Positions 1 through 11,075 of a stretch of DNA of 57,500 nucleotides are shown piece by piece. The first letter of the stretch is position 1. Each line of letters opens with the position of its first letter. Source of the DNA: Cristatella mucedo. Its lineage: Eukaryota > Bryozoa > Phylactolaemata > Cristatellidae. The DNA lies in NCBI GenBank assembly GCA_009760855.2, contig WPIO01000130.1, forward strand, positions 892,501-950,000, read 5' to 3'. The notes under the pieces were generated by a model, which did not search any database, was not told where the DNA came from, and saw nothing but the letters and a program-made list of their open reading frames with translations. The translations under genes and the position numbers were made by a program.

Positions 1-160
1 AAGCGCCTTGGCACATGCCGGTAGGCCAGCAAGCAGTAAGTTACAGAAGTCAAGACGGGACGTCACAAATGCATGGACCAACTTAGATGTGGTATCCTTA
101 TCTAAACAAGCCCGAATTTCTGCAATGTTATGTAGCTGAAAGTAGGCAGACTTAGATATA
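1..160 (-). mobile_element. LINE fragment, family 1 (CR1/L2-like)
   Basis: This stretch closely resembles 14850-15000 and 19420-19560, where it encodes the part of a CR1/L2-type reverse transcriptase just after the YADD region (cores resembling FVTSRLDFCNSLL, read on the minus strand). It is only a scrap and the left side is cut by the window edge. It joins directly to the pogo-like remnant on its right. Confidence 0.8.
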
Positions 161-540
161 TTATTTTGAATATGAAAATTATTTTGTATTAACATAAGTT
201 TGCTTTAATCACCACAGCAAGAAACTCATCAGCATCACTGCTAACATCTTCATAGTCTTCTGCAAAATTGTCAATGAGTGAATCGTCCCTTTCCTCATAG
301 ATTGCATTATCTTCAGTTTCATCCAGTTTGTTTGAAATTCCTGTCTTCTTGAATGACTTCATAATGACTTCTGCTTTGATGCTCTCCCAAGCATGTAAAA
401 CCCATTCACAAACGTGTTTGATACTGGCTCTTCTAATTCCTCCTGCTGATTGTTAAATATTGACTTGCAGTGTATAAGTCACAGGTTTATATTTTTAAAT
501 TGAAAAAAGTGCAACTTATACTCGTAAAAATATGGTAGCT
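161..540 (-). mobile_element. truncated pogo-like DNA transposon
   Basis: The minus-strand frame 452-189 reads as the C-terminal end of a pogo/Tigger-type (DDE, Tc1-mariner superfamily) transposase. It has the signature SFKKTGISNKLD, a following TEDNAIYEE and then an acidic tail before a stop at 189-191. An in-frame stop at 453-455 and the absence of the catalytic DDE region show that most of the transposase is deleted. The AT-rich segment 470-537, ending in AACTTATACTCG and ATATGGTA, looks like a transposon terminus of the type found in such elements, but a matching inverted repeat on the left was not found. Family assignment rests on remembered family motifs; the exact limits are approximate. 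Confidence 0.6.
189..452 (-). pseudogene. pogo-type transposase C-terminal remnant
   Basis: An open frame of 87 codons plus stop that lacks a start and all catalytic residues. The central part (SFKKTGISN) matches the conserved block that follows the DDE domain in pogo/POGK-like transposases; the acidic tail EDYEDVSSDADEF is also typical. It is non-functional as it stands. Confidence 0.65.
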
Positions 541-741
541 AATTCACTGGTAACCAAGGAATTGTTTACAATATTTGTTATGGTCGGTTACAACAGTTCT
601 GCTAAACTCATTAGGGGAAATGTTGGAACAGGGGAAAAAGTCAGCTGGCTTTCTTAGCCACAACGGCAAAATGGAGATGTGTGTCTACGAGAGAAGAGCA
701 GTTCAACGAAGTGGCATGAGGTAAGAGAGGTCAGCATCAGG

Positions 742-747
742 TTTATT
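742..747 (-). terminator. AATAAA polyadenylation signal of the Aurora gene
   Basis: A canonical AATAAA on the minus strand about 600 nt beyond the Aurora stop codon (1347). No coding frame is recognisable between them, so 748-1346 is read as the 3' UTR. The cleavage site itself cannot be seen. Confidence 0.5.
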
Positions 748-1346
748 GCAATGTTAGAAAATTTGCAGTGGTTTAAATGGTGGAACGTGGTTACTGGCTA
801 GAAAAATTAGTCGTCTTTTTGGTAGCGGTCTTCGCAGTCTGGGAAACGTTTGATGTGGTCAGTAACGACAGTATGTAGTGCATTCCAACCAAACATATTC
901 CACATTATGTTTACTCTTGCACTTGGCTGATGCACAAAATCTGGCGAAGTTGTCGGCACGGGGAGTAATAACCAAATACTCAATATGTGCCAAGATATAG
1001 GAGATCGCACAGAACGGCCAGCTTGTTGACATGACACAGGCAGACTCACTGGGCTGCTGTACATGCAACAATAGGGGGGCCATGCTCATGATTTCCCATG
1101 AGTAATAATAAGTTATGTTGACTGGGGGTGCCACGATTGGACATGCCAGCAACATGAGAACGAGGGCATCTCAGACTTTCTGGCAGGCTTGCCAGCAACT
1201 GCAGACACCACTTCACACCATCCAGTTCATCACGACGGATGTGGCAGTCACGTGAGGAATTCCATCTGCCGAGTAGCATACACGACAGACGTCAATCAGT
1301 ACGGCGTGCACGAAACGAGCTTGTGAACGGGCAGGCAAGATGAAGT

Positions 1347-4300
1347 TCATTGGGTAGAAGAAGCTGTTGGGTTGCTTTGGCTTGGTGCTACATTAGCAAC
1401 GACCCACGGGTGAGAGATGACACCACTTAGTGGCAATCGTTCGGCAGGAACACGTTTCAGAAGCTGTAAAGCAAAGAAGTCAAATCGCCTCATTTTTACT
1501 ATGCAAAAGCACACAAGCAATAGTGCTTCTAAAATCGTACAGCCAAACAGGATCATGCTTCCTTTAGAAAACAAGATAGTGCAGTTTGAATATTCAGTAA
1601 AGCCGGAAGAAACTAACACTGAAACAAAAGCTCACAAGCACATCACTCGGTAAAATTCGTTTGCAGACCAGACTGCTTATTTGTCATCACTCCAATGTAT
1701 CGATAATGCTTTAGAAGAAACAGGGAGGGTTACCTTCGATATAAGGTCCCTGGGACCCTCAGTCACGAAGCCGGGGAAGCGTAGATCGACAGCTGTGATC
1801 TTGCGATATGTTGTGCTGTTATCTGCAGCCTCAAACGGTGGCTTGCCGACGAGGAATTCATAGCAAAGTACGCCAATACTCCAGAGGTCTACCTTCTCGT
1901 CGTGTGTCTCGCCTTTAATCATCTCGGGTGGCAGATAGTCGAGTGTGCCGCACAACGTGGCTCGCCTAGAGAAACATCGCAGGTGTGCAACTATTTGGCG
2001 TGCGACTGTCAACACGCACTTCAGGATACATAGTGAAAACGCTGCATCGGCAGGTCGCGCGAATATTTGGCATATAGGTCGATAGCTGAGCCAGACGGCG
2101 AGGCTTACCGTGACGATGGTGCATGAACAGACCAACCAAAGTCGGCAATCTTTAGTTCGCCTTTGAGCCCGAGCAGCAAGTTCTCGGGCTTAATGTCTCT
2201 ATGTATCACCTTCTTCTCGTGACAGTATAACAGAGCCCCTGCCAGTTGGTGCATGTACTACAAGCAAGCCGAGTGAAGGAAGTGAAGCCATCGAAAGCCG
2301 TAGCACAGCGACATGTGCCCTAAGTTGAGCACACATTAGAAAAATGCCTACCGTTGCTGTCTGCACTTCGTTGAATCGGCCATTTTTCTTCAGCTCCTTG
2401 TAGAGTTCACCTCGTGGTGCATATTCGAGTATAAGATAAACCCGTGTAGCATCGTAAAAATACCCATACATACGAAGTATGTGAGGGTGCCTGGAGCAAG
2501 ACAGCATAGGTTCAACCAGCATCCCACACCGAGCTACACAACTCTTTGGGCACAACCCGAAGCTTACACTGCAAAAAACTCGGGCATACATAAACTTGGG
2601 CACTGGGAGTACCTGTAGCAGTACGAGCAACCTAATACTACAGATCAAGTTGATTACAAAGGTTCTTGAAAAACAATAGCAGGGCAGCTTCATGAAAAGT
2701 GGGTGCTTCCAGCTTAGATCCGATAAAATGTGACTAGCAGGACAGTAAAGAAAGGCCAAACTTTCAGCTCGGCGTACGCTCCTAAAGACATGGGCATCTT
2801 GCAGGCTTAGCAGTGTAGATACTGCTCAAGATGCTGGAGTCGAAGGCACCTAGCTCCCTAAGCTGATGTTGCATGCTTTTCGGATGATACATAGCATATT
2901 TGCTGCTTTACCTCAGATGTGTCTGGATCTCGATTTCTCTACGAAGCTGGTGTTCTACTTGAGACTTTTCGAGCTGTGATTTGAAGAGCACCTGCAATAA
3001 CCCAACGTGCCAGTTAAAATATAGCTTAGCAGCAATAATTAGCAGCTGCTCGGTTTTGGTCTAGCATGCAAATGAATTATACATACATATATAACACTTA
3101 ACAGTCTATCAAAATTTCACATGAATTATCTCAAAAAATCCATTTTGTAAATGCTAATTGACACCTCACAAATCCAAGAGCAGGAACCAGCTATCACACA
3201 CTTGGCACCCTACTACTACTAATGTATTGCAAGTGCAGGATTTGTTTAGCACCTCAAATGAGTACAAGGCAGTCTAGGTTGTTTTTTTAGGTATTCCCGT
3301 GTGTTGGCTAAGGCTAGGACACTATACTACACAGTCACGTTTAGGCAGGAGTAATGCACTATCAACTTGCTCACTGAGCCACTAATGCAAACTAGTCATG
3401 GCAATCATTTTCACTAAACTAGTGGCCTAATTCAATTCAGTTCGGAGTATCTTAGAATTAAATATAAATTGCTCTTTTAGCCTTTACTCACAGCAGACAC
3501 GGGCTGTGGCTCCTGCAATGCTGAAGGTGATTATACAAGCAACACGTAATTGTATCCTCCTCGCCAGCTGTGAACAACAAACAGATTTGTCGAAAGTTTG
3601 ACTTCGACTCGGTGATCAGGCTAAAGATGCTCTCACAGATAAACACGAAGGTGGGGGCTGAGCCCCAGCAACAGTTGTAGTTACCACACCAGGCACACAC
3701 CTGCATGGTCCAAGGGTGATCAGCCATATGTTCTCGGCCTTGGCCATGCAGGATGTGATGTCAACAGGACGGGCAGCAGCTACTGGCTAACAGAAAGGTG
3801 TAAGAAAGAGGTTTGGTTCATAAAGCACCATTCAGTATATACAGATAATTAAAATACAGAGGTACTGCCAATCCAAGGCCACATTACAGGCACACAGCAG
3901 ATTCCCACACGTGATAGAATAAAGAAAAACCATCTACGAACCCAAGTAGAGTCAGATTCACTGTTGGTTGGATCAGCAAAACAAAACTACCCCCGTTGCA
4001 TTGCAATAAAAAGTCAGTACCACATTGATAAAAAAAAAAAGTGGTTTCTCTCTGCCCCCATGTCATCATTACAGGGGTGACAAAGAGATAGAATTCATAG
4101 ATGCCGAATCATCCCTGAACTGAACGATGAAGAGCCAGAAACAGACCCTAGAAATTTGCCTGATATAGCACAACTCCAAGTCTGCTTGACTGCAAGGCAA
4201 TTGGTGCAATAGTAAGGGAGAATAGTTCAGTCGATGATTTACACCAGCACGAGCATTAGTACTGGCCTCCTGGTCAACGATTCCTGTAACGCTAGGTTTA

Positions 4301-5044
4301 AAATGTCCAGCTAGCCTACAACTGGAATAGCCAAGAGCTAGGGCAGATTCTCACGCCTGATGTTCACCAAAGAGAATACATTCTCTGGAAATAATGCCCG
4401 GTATCAGTTTTAGAAGGTTACCAATTTTATAATGACACATCTCAACTTCTTACTTTACAAAGCAAATAAAGCTAACTAAATCTAACTTGACCATACATCC
4501 ATCAGATGAGGATAGACTGACGTGCTGGTTTGGCCCATAGATTAAGATGCTCCCCTTGAATGACCGATGTCAAGGTGAATGCATTGATCAAGGTCGTGAG
4601 CTTGAACCCTGTGGCATATGTGAAGCGTCTGAATACAGTTTAAGTTCTCTCGGGGTGCTATACAAAATATACTGCAGTGAGGGGGTCACTGGGCTGGCTG
4701 CCATTCTGACAAAATTATATCAGGACCAGCCCTCAAAAGAGAGGGTATAAACTGCGATAACAAACTCAGGGAACAACACTAACAAAGGGACAGGTAAGAA
4801 CACAATGGTGCAGACAGGCATCTACTCTAGCACTGCTCGAGGCCAAAACAGGGGCACTCACCTTCAAGGCAACGATGAACTTCGATTGCTTTTCTCGAGC
4901 AAGATACACGTTACCAAATTTGCCTTTACCAAGAGGTCGTCCAATGTCGAAATTTTCAAGGGACCACTTCTTCTTGTCTACTGTGTTGGCCACATCTTGC
5001 GCAGGTGCCTTCAAGACCCTTTGAGGCAGATCCGAGCATGCTGC
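1347..5044 (-). CDS. AURK: Aurora-family Ser/Thr mitotic kinase (5' incomplete)
   Basis: Exons, in transcript order: about 5044/5040-4862, 2991-2912, 2490-2352, 2257-2109, 1965-1734 and 1463-1347. All junctions are GT-AG and the phases match, giving one uninterrupted kinase domain. Visible hallmarks are the glycine loop GKGKFGNVY, the catalytic lysine in VALK (end of the first exon), [13 protein letters not shown], the activation loop RRATLCGT with the T-loop threonine, the PPEM motif, and the C-lobe end SHPWV. The C-terminal tail is short (about 12 residues). Aurora kinases phosphorylate centrosome, spindle and chromosomal-passenger substrates in mitosis. The first exon seen opens with a splice acceptor (TAG just upstream at 5045-5047, or AG at 5042-5041), and TTG at 5014 is not a start, so the regulatory N terminus lies further upstream. 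Residues distinguishing Aurora A from B are mixed (see findings). Confidence 0.93.
3028..4500. other. Aurora intron 1 sequence, no recognised element
   Basis: This stretch sits in the 1.87-kb intron between the glycine-loop exon and the next kinase exon. It is AT-rich, stop-dense in all frames and shows no conserved motif that I recognise. Confidence 0.5.
4528..4692 (+). mobile_element. SINE-B copy (tRNA head, LINE tail)
   Basis: It begins GCTGGTTTGGCCCA (A-box-like), carries a B-box-like GAGCTTGAACCC near 4600, and ends in the LINE-family-1 type tail AAGTTCTCTCGGGGTGCTATACAAA. It aligns by eye with the copies at 28512, 49531 and (inverted) 51735. It lies in the large Aurora intron. Confidence 0.75.
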
Positions 5045-5047
5045 CTA

Positions 5048-8000
5048 TCAATACCCGAAGCAGGGGAAGATTTAGCTGCTAGCAGACTGAATATCTAAAT
5101 CGGACCAAGCTTCCGTAATAGCTAGCTCAAGCAAGAAAAATTAAGCTTGGACGGGGGCCTATTCACATGTATGGTCTTATCCACCGATGAGGATGCATTG
5201 ATAAGATTTTAGAAGATATTTTCTCTATGCCATAATACCGACTAGCCCAAGAAACATGACCATCAACTGAGGAGGTCACTAGTTTTGCTACTCAGTAGGA
5301 TGTCCAGCAGCGCGATAACAGTTCACTTATGTGATTACAGTTCCTAAATGCCAGCGCAAAATAAGCATCCGCTATGCACTGCATAGCATGCACAACCACA
5401 TAAACTCAGTATCAAGAAAATCCTTGCAGTATGGCCGCAGCTGCTGTGGCTGCTACTCTGTTTAGGTAATAAGTAGATTGTCTTCGATGTCAGGCATACT
5501 GAAGCATGTGTGCAGCATGTGAAAATATTTCTTGACAGCCCAAAAACAAACAAACACATATGCTGTCGGTGTGTATGCATTTAGTGTCCCGTCACACCAC
5601 CACGATTCTTTATATGTGGCCGAGATAGAGGCCACAAACTTCTGCGTTCTTTTCTACTGCGGTATATTCCATAAATCTGAAATTTTACTGTAAAGGTCAG
5701 CATCTAGTTTAGGCCGATCACCCCTACCACAGCCGCTTGTCGATATCTTCATATGATAGCCGAAAATCAAGCTCCAGAACGTTTGATGCAGGTAGAGCCA
5801 AACTTATCCAACCGAAATCAGAAATAAACTAGTGGAATGTGGAACTAGAGCTGTATTGGCCGAGTAATGGAACTTGCAAAGGCACAAAACTACACTGTAA
5901 ATTAAGCTGCAAACAAGTCACAAGCATGCACCTCAACAAGCTTCCCACATGTACCTTGATCTATCAAGGTTCAACAAGTTGGGACAGAAGTTGCATATGA
6001 TGCAGAGATTGGTATATTTATTTTTTAGATAGTAGCTTCCAGTTTACAGCCGGGTTAGACATGGTTTGCATTATCAATTTTGTATATGGAAGTCATCAGA
6101 ACTTCTGACCCCATTTCTAACATGCTTGTCTCTTGAAAGGTGCCCTAAACAAATATTCGACTGCAGGACAAATTTTAGAAGTATTTACTCGACATTTCAC
6201 ATTAAACGTACCTTGAGTTTGCATTAGGCAACTAGGTGGGCCACTGCTCCAGCATCACACACAGATTCATCAGAAAAAAGGGTACTTTTAATAGCCTGTG
6301 TGTGTGCGATATCTTGCTAACAAATAAAACGTATCTCCAAGCAGAATATTAGAGCTTTGAAATCCCCAACTTGCTTGACCAACAACAACTTGAGTATAGT
6401 ACCTTTATCCCACAAAACGAGAACTGGGTTAGTAGGTCTCAAATACAAGTAGCCCCTTGTAAAAAGATATATAGACCAAGTTTTCATTTGCCATTTCTTT
6501 CAATGCAAAAGAACCGGCTCCCTGAAAGGACTCGCAATTGACCGTCTTGGCTTTAATCGATCTTGGCTAAGTTGAACAAGGCTGTTTGTTATCGTACAAG
6601 AACCTATGGCCCCAGGAGTTTGTGACGTACAAGTAGGCTTAAAATACAACAAAAAGGTGATAACGTTGACATGTCTTAAGCCTTCCTTTTAGTAGCTGTC
6701 CCGGGAGACGGTCAATGTTGGACTGCTACCACGGCTCAATTCTGGGGCTGGTAGCAAACGCAGTGGGCCCATGTCTGATCAAAGCAGTCGTTCATCTTGA
6801 CTGTCCTTCCGAATGAGATCAGATGTAGTACCTTACTAGGCCAAAGAGCAAATAAACATAACTTTATGGACTTACAGATGACAAATTACGATAACCTCAG
6901 CTAGAGATCTCAGGGCTCCATCCAGATTAACATCTAGTCCAAGAAGCATCACAAATAGATCGAAAAATCGGCATACACAATCACTTTATGCCTGGGACCA
7001 CATTAGGGTGGCACTAGATCTGTGAGCTACATGCAGAAACCAACGAGAGTCAGTACTGCAGCTGGTCGACAGCAAAGCCTGGCATACCGATTAGACAGCC
7101 GCGGCAGACTGGGAGTCAGCCCACTGTTGCACCGGTAAAGCAGCCAACTGGTCACCCAGATGAACGACACCTGAGAATGACAGTCACATTATTGCCAAAG
7201 AAAAAACATCGGTTGGGAGTGGTGCTTTTACCTTGATCTGAGGTACAGCTTTAGCTTTCTGTTTTACACTACAGCAAGAAGGCAAGTCCAACCTGCAATG
7301 CTCTTTGTTATCAACTAAGTCACATTCGGTGATGATGCCAAATCCCCCATCCTGATAAAACCTCTAGGTAAAGCAAGGCTGATTCTACCTTTCGAACCCA
7401 TTGGGAAGTGATCGTCAAACAACTTAGTCGAATGATACACTCCAATTAGTTTAGCAGTGACTGTTAACCCATATTGCCATAGTATATGTAATTTGCATAT
7501 CGCCCTAAACTTAAATCCCTATCCACACAACCCACAACCTTGGTCGTTTAAGGCAAGTACCTTATCCGTGGGCTAATCACTCAGCACAAGGACACGAGGA
7601 ACTTGAAAGTGCCACCATCTATTGAATAATAAATGCCAGCTCCTATTTCAAAAGGGTTGCATGAAGTTTAAAGTCTATTACAGTCTTACTCTCTTGTTCG
7701 GGGGCACGTGCGAGGCATCCTGGTTTTTACTCAGTCCACGGCTCTTGCTCCCTACCCTACCACACTAGCATCACACAATCACTCTTCTAGTACATCAGGT
7801 GCAGAACTTCTGCACGAGTTGGTCGGCCCCACATAGCTCTCACTTCCTTCGTGACGGGAAGCAAGATACAGAACTTATGAACAATCGAGAATAACGCTGC
7901 GGCCTTGATATCTATACTCGGCCGTTTTCGCGTTCAGGCCTCTGATGACTCGCACGGGCCAGCAAGAAATGACGGCAGTTGCAACCACGAAGGTGAGCAT

Positions 8001-9504
8001 GCTTCGGCAGCCACTCGGTGCACATACAATACATTGATCGAGCAGCCACAACCAACTACGTGTTCTGATGTCAGCTGGGAGTGGCCTCAGAGGATGACTG
8101 TAACGCTCGCGACCGTACGATGGCTGGACCTCGTGAGACATGAGACCTCAGCCTGCTGCATGGTAAGAGAGCGGTCTATAAAGCTTGTGTTTCCGTTTTG
8201 CATCAGCAACGGTGGGGCAGCACGAAGACAACAAAACAGCACGAAAGGAGACATGCATGCCAAAAACGCTTGTCGACAGCAAAAGACCAACATGCAGCAC
8301 CATTCGAGCATGCAGGCTGCAGTAACTGACACCAGCCATTGGCAGGTGTCCGCTGCATGTCAGACATACACCGATCGCAGATTCGGTATCTTAAATTTAA
8401 TCTCAGGACTATCACCAAGTTAAAAAAAAGTATCAACTTCTGTAGTGTCGTTGGGAATCGACGTTTACGTGTTCGATGACTAATTGCTACACAGCGTTAG
8501 GTGAAACGAAAGCGTTGGGCCAAAACCGGTCGTACTAAGAAACTATTTCTTAGCCGACCCCAAGCACGAGCGCACTCGCTATGCTTTGAAGCTTTCTTAG
8601 ATGGGGCAAACGCTATCGCTGGGTCGCTCACGAACAAGAGCAACGGACACTCGAATACGACGCAAGCCGCAATAAGGTGAGCCACACCGCACAACGGCCA
8701 GGTAAGCGAAACCAAGGGCCTAGTCAGCAACCGGGACTCGTGACTAAACTTACTTTGACAGGCGTGCCACCAGGATTGTTCTCTTTGTCCGCGCGGCTTG
8801 CGCCCTACAATGCGTAACAGCCGCGATTACGTTTTCAAGCAGCAGCTGACTCCGCTGGCGCTCATGTATGCTCGCATTCCTTCAGCTAAGAGAAATGGTC
8901 ACGCATGCGTGTATTCCTACGACATAGAGAAACGGCTAAGCGCAACGTACACCCTCCATGGTAGGATACTGACGACCCTTCGTACAGCTCAAGTCCGCGA
9001 GCGACACGAATTTTGAAAGCCGGGCTACAGAGTAGCGATTGGCCAACGACCGGACTGGGGAACGTGCAAATAATTAATTCGCTACAACGTCTCGCCCCAG
9101 CTCCGCCCAGTTCGTAGCGTAGTCCTCCTGAGGGCATCAGTTGTGATGCTACTACTCTTTCTAATGTATGGGAAAATCGAAAGCACTCTTCTATCTGCCA
9201 TTGAGTGTCCAAATCTACAAAAGCACACAAATTACTATGCAGGTCAAGCGATCCCATTATAACTAGCTCCCACTTTCTGCTTGACCGCCGACCCGCTATC
9301 CTCCCGTCACTACCTCCTCTGCTGGAGGTGCCGACCCGACGTCAGCGAGCACCTAGCAGCTATGTAACTCCACTCAATCCGTCTGAGAAAATGCATGCCC
9401 TAAAACACGCAAAAGGGGCGCAATCTCCGCGGCACCACATACGTACCTGCATGCCGCCGTAACACTGTCATTGGCAACCGGCCCACTAAAAATAAAAAAT
9501 AAAT
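5048..9504. other. unassigned region upstream of the Aurora kinase exons
   Basis: About 4.4 kb with only short chance frames. It must contain the missing 5' exon(s) of the Aurora gene unless these lie even further upstream, but no frame here could be tied to the poorly conserved Aurora N terminus. A CpG-richer stretch at about 8480-9130, with an inverted CCAAT box (GATTGGCC near 9038), is a plausible promoter; this is inference only. Confidence 0.35.
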
Positions 9505-9682
9505 ACTAGCTGATTAAACAGCCTCTTCCTGTATAGCGACAGAAGTGCCTTTACGGCTATCCCTACCGCTTGCAGTGGCGATAGAGGATCGCCCACCGCA
9601 GGAATCGAACCCACGACCTCGGGACCGAAGTCGTGAAAGCAAACGCCTTACCTAGTGTGCCATCACGGCTCGCCTCTACGCT
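9505..9682 (-). mobile_element. SINE-A copy (tRNA-derived)
   Basis: Read on the minus strand it has GCCGTGATGGCACACTAGGTAAGG (an A box within it), a B box GGGTTCGATTCC complementary to 9600-9611, the family body CACTGCAAGCGGTAGGGATAGCC and the 3' end GTTTAATCAGCTAGT. It is nearly full length. Confidence 0.85.
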
Positions 9683-10560
9683 AAACCCCTGTTGACCCGT
9701 CAATTCTTTCCCTCTCGCAGGAATCGCTTCTATCCAGTCGGCTGTCCTATGCGATCCTATCCCTGGATAGTAATTACAAATTTCAGAGGTCACAGCTGTA
9801 TTAAAACGCTTCGGACTTCACCCTTTCACAAACGCAGGCTTAAACGCCGGCCAATTAATAAGAATAAATAGTACCCTAAGAGAACTGGATCTCTGTTGTT
9901 GCTCATTCTCACAGGTTGCACATAAGCATATCATGTGATGTTACTTTCTGCTGAATAATGCATATAAGATAGTCTAGAGGTAGCTTAAAGCCCTAATTAG
10001 CAGCTTTTTGTAGTCTCACTCTCGATAGGGGTGTTATCATAAAGTCATTCAAGTCAGTGATTAAGCACGCACCGCAGGGCTTGGGATGGCTTCGCAATAG
10101 TTGCATAAACAATGCCCGTTTCGCTTACGAGGCAACTTCCTTTCCAGCAGTGCGGCGCCGATGCAGCTGTGCTACTGATCGACTGCCTTCCTGATTCAGC
10201 CGCACTTTTCACCATCCTTAGCAACGAGAACCGGAGGCCTTCTTTGGCTATCGATTGCTGACCAGTGGCAATAATGCTTTCGAGTTTGTGCTAGAGAGAA
10301 AATAAACCTGCGCGAAACAATCATTCGGCCAGCGTGGCCTTGTGGACTCACAAGTAGCGACACCCTTTCAGCACACACCGGTGGCATTCGCAATTTGAAT
10401 GGCAAGTAACTCTAAGAAATTGAATGTTACTAAAACCAAATTAGTAATTAGTATTAATAAGTTAGTTTTAGGTTTTATGGAAATCTAACGCTAATCGGAA
10501 ATGAAATACGTGCATTCAACTGCTTACTATTGAAAAGACCCTGGCCTGCTTAGCATACCG
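9683..10560. other. intergenic, nothing recognised
   Basis: No coding frame, RNA gene or known repeat could be supported here. The sequence is AT-rich with short stop-bounded frames. Confidence 0.4.
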
Positions 10561-10564
10561 CAGC

Positions 10565-11075
10565 CAAGCTAGTCCAGGCATTTTTACATCCCATCGAGAC
10601 TTCTGTAACTTTCTACTCGAAGGCCTTTTGGCCAATGCAATAAGAAACTTGCCGTTGGGACAGAACTGTGCAGCTACGTTTGCCTGTCGTGAACGTCAGA
10701 ACTGCCGCATTACACTACTTCTTATAGCCTCCACGTGAAGCATGTATTGACTGTAAGGTTCCGTCGCTCACTCTGAGATACCTCCATCCTCTTGCTCAAG
10801 GTTATCTATCCGAAATATTTATTATTCAGGCTTCGCATGTCATCACCCTCACCTCTGACTCATGATGTTTAGCTGTGCCTCTAGGCAATCTCGAATCTTT
10901 TGGATACCGCACCTTCAATTCATATGCTCCCAAAGTCTAGAACGAACACTTCACTGACTTCACGTTCAATCCTTTGATTTGATGCCGTTTAAGAAGAACC
11001 TATAACCCCCATTCCTCAAGGCATTTGATCCGTTCATGAAAATTGTCCTTCTTATACTTACAGGTGCTTACACTG
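10565..11075 (+). mobile_element. old, degraded LINE family 1 copy
   Basis: It follows the same order as 27340-27860: the CATCGAGACTTCTGTAAC segment, GTGCAGCTACGTTTGCCTGTCGTGAACG, then the TATGCTCCCAAAGTCTAGAA block and the lysine-rich end (TTTAAGAAGAACCTAT). It has many substitutions and frameshifts, so it is older than the copies at 14-19 kb. Confidence 0.7.

Noticed and set aside
5012-5014. Start of the Aurora protein at codon 5014
   Set aside because: The codon is TTG, not ATG, and the frame is open upstream to a splice acceptor, so this is internal to an exon whose gene begins further upstream.
7905-8423. 172-codon plus-strand frame upstream of Aurora
   Set aside because: Composition is irregular, no domain or homologous repeat is recognised, and overlapping frames of similar quality exist on the other strand.
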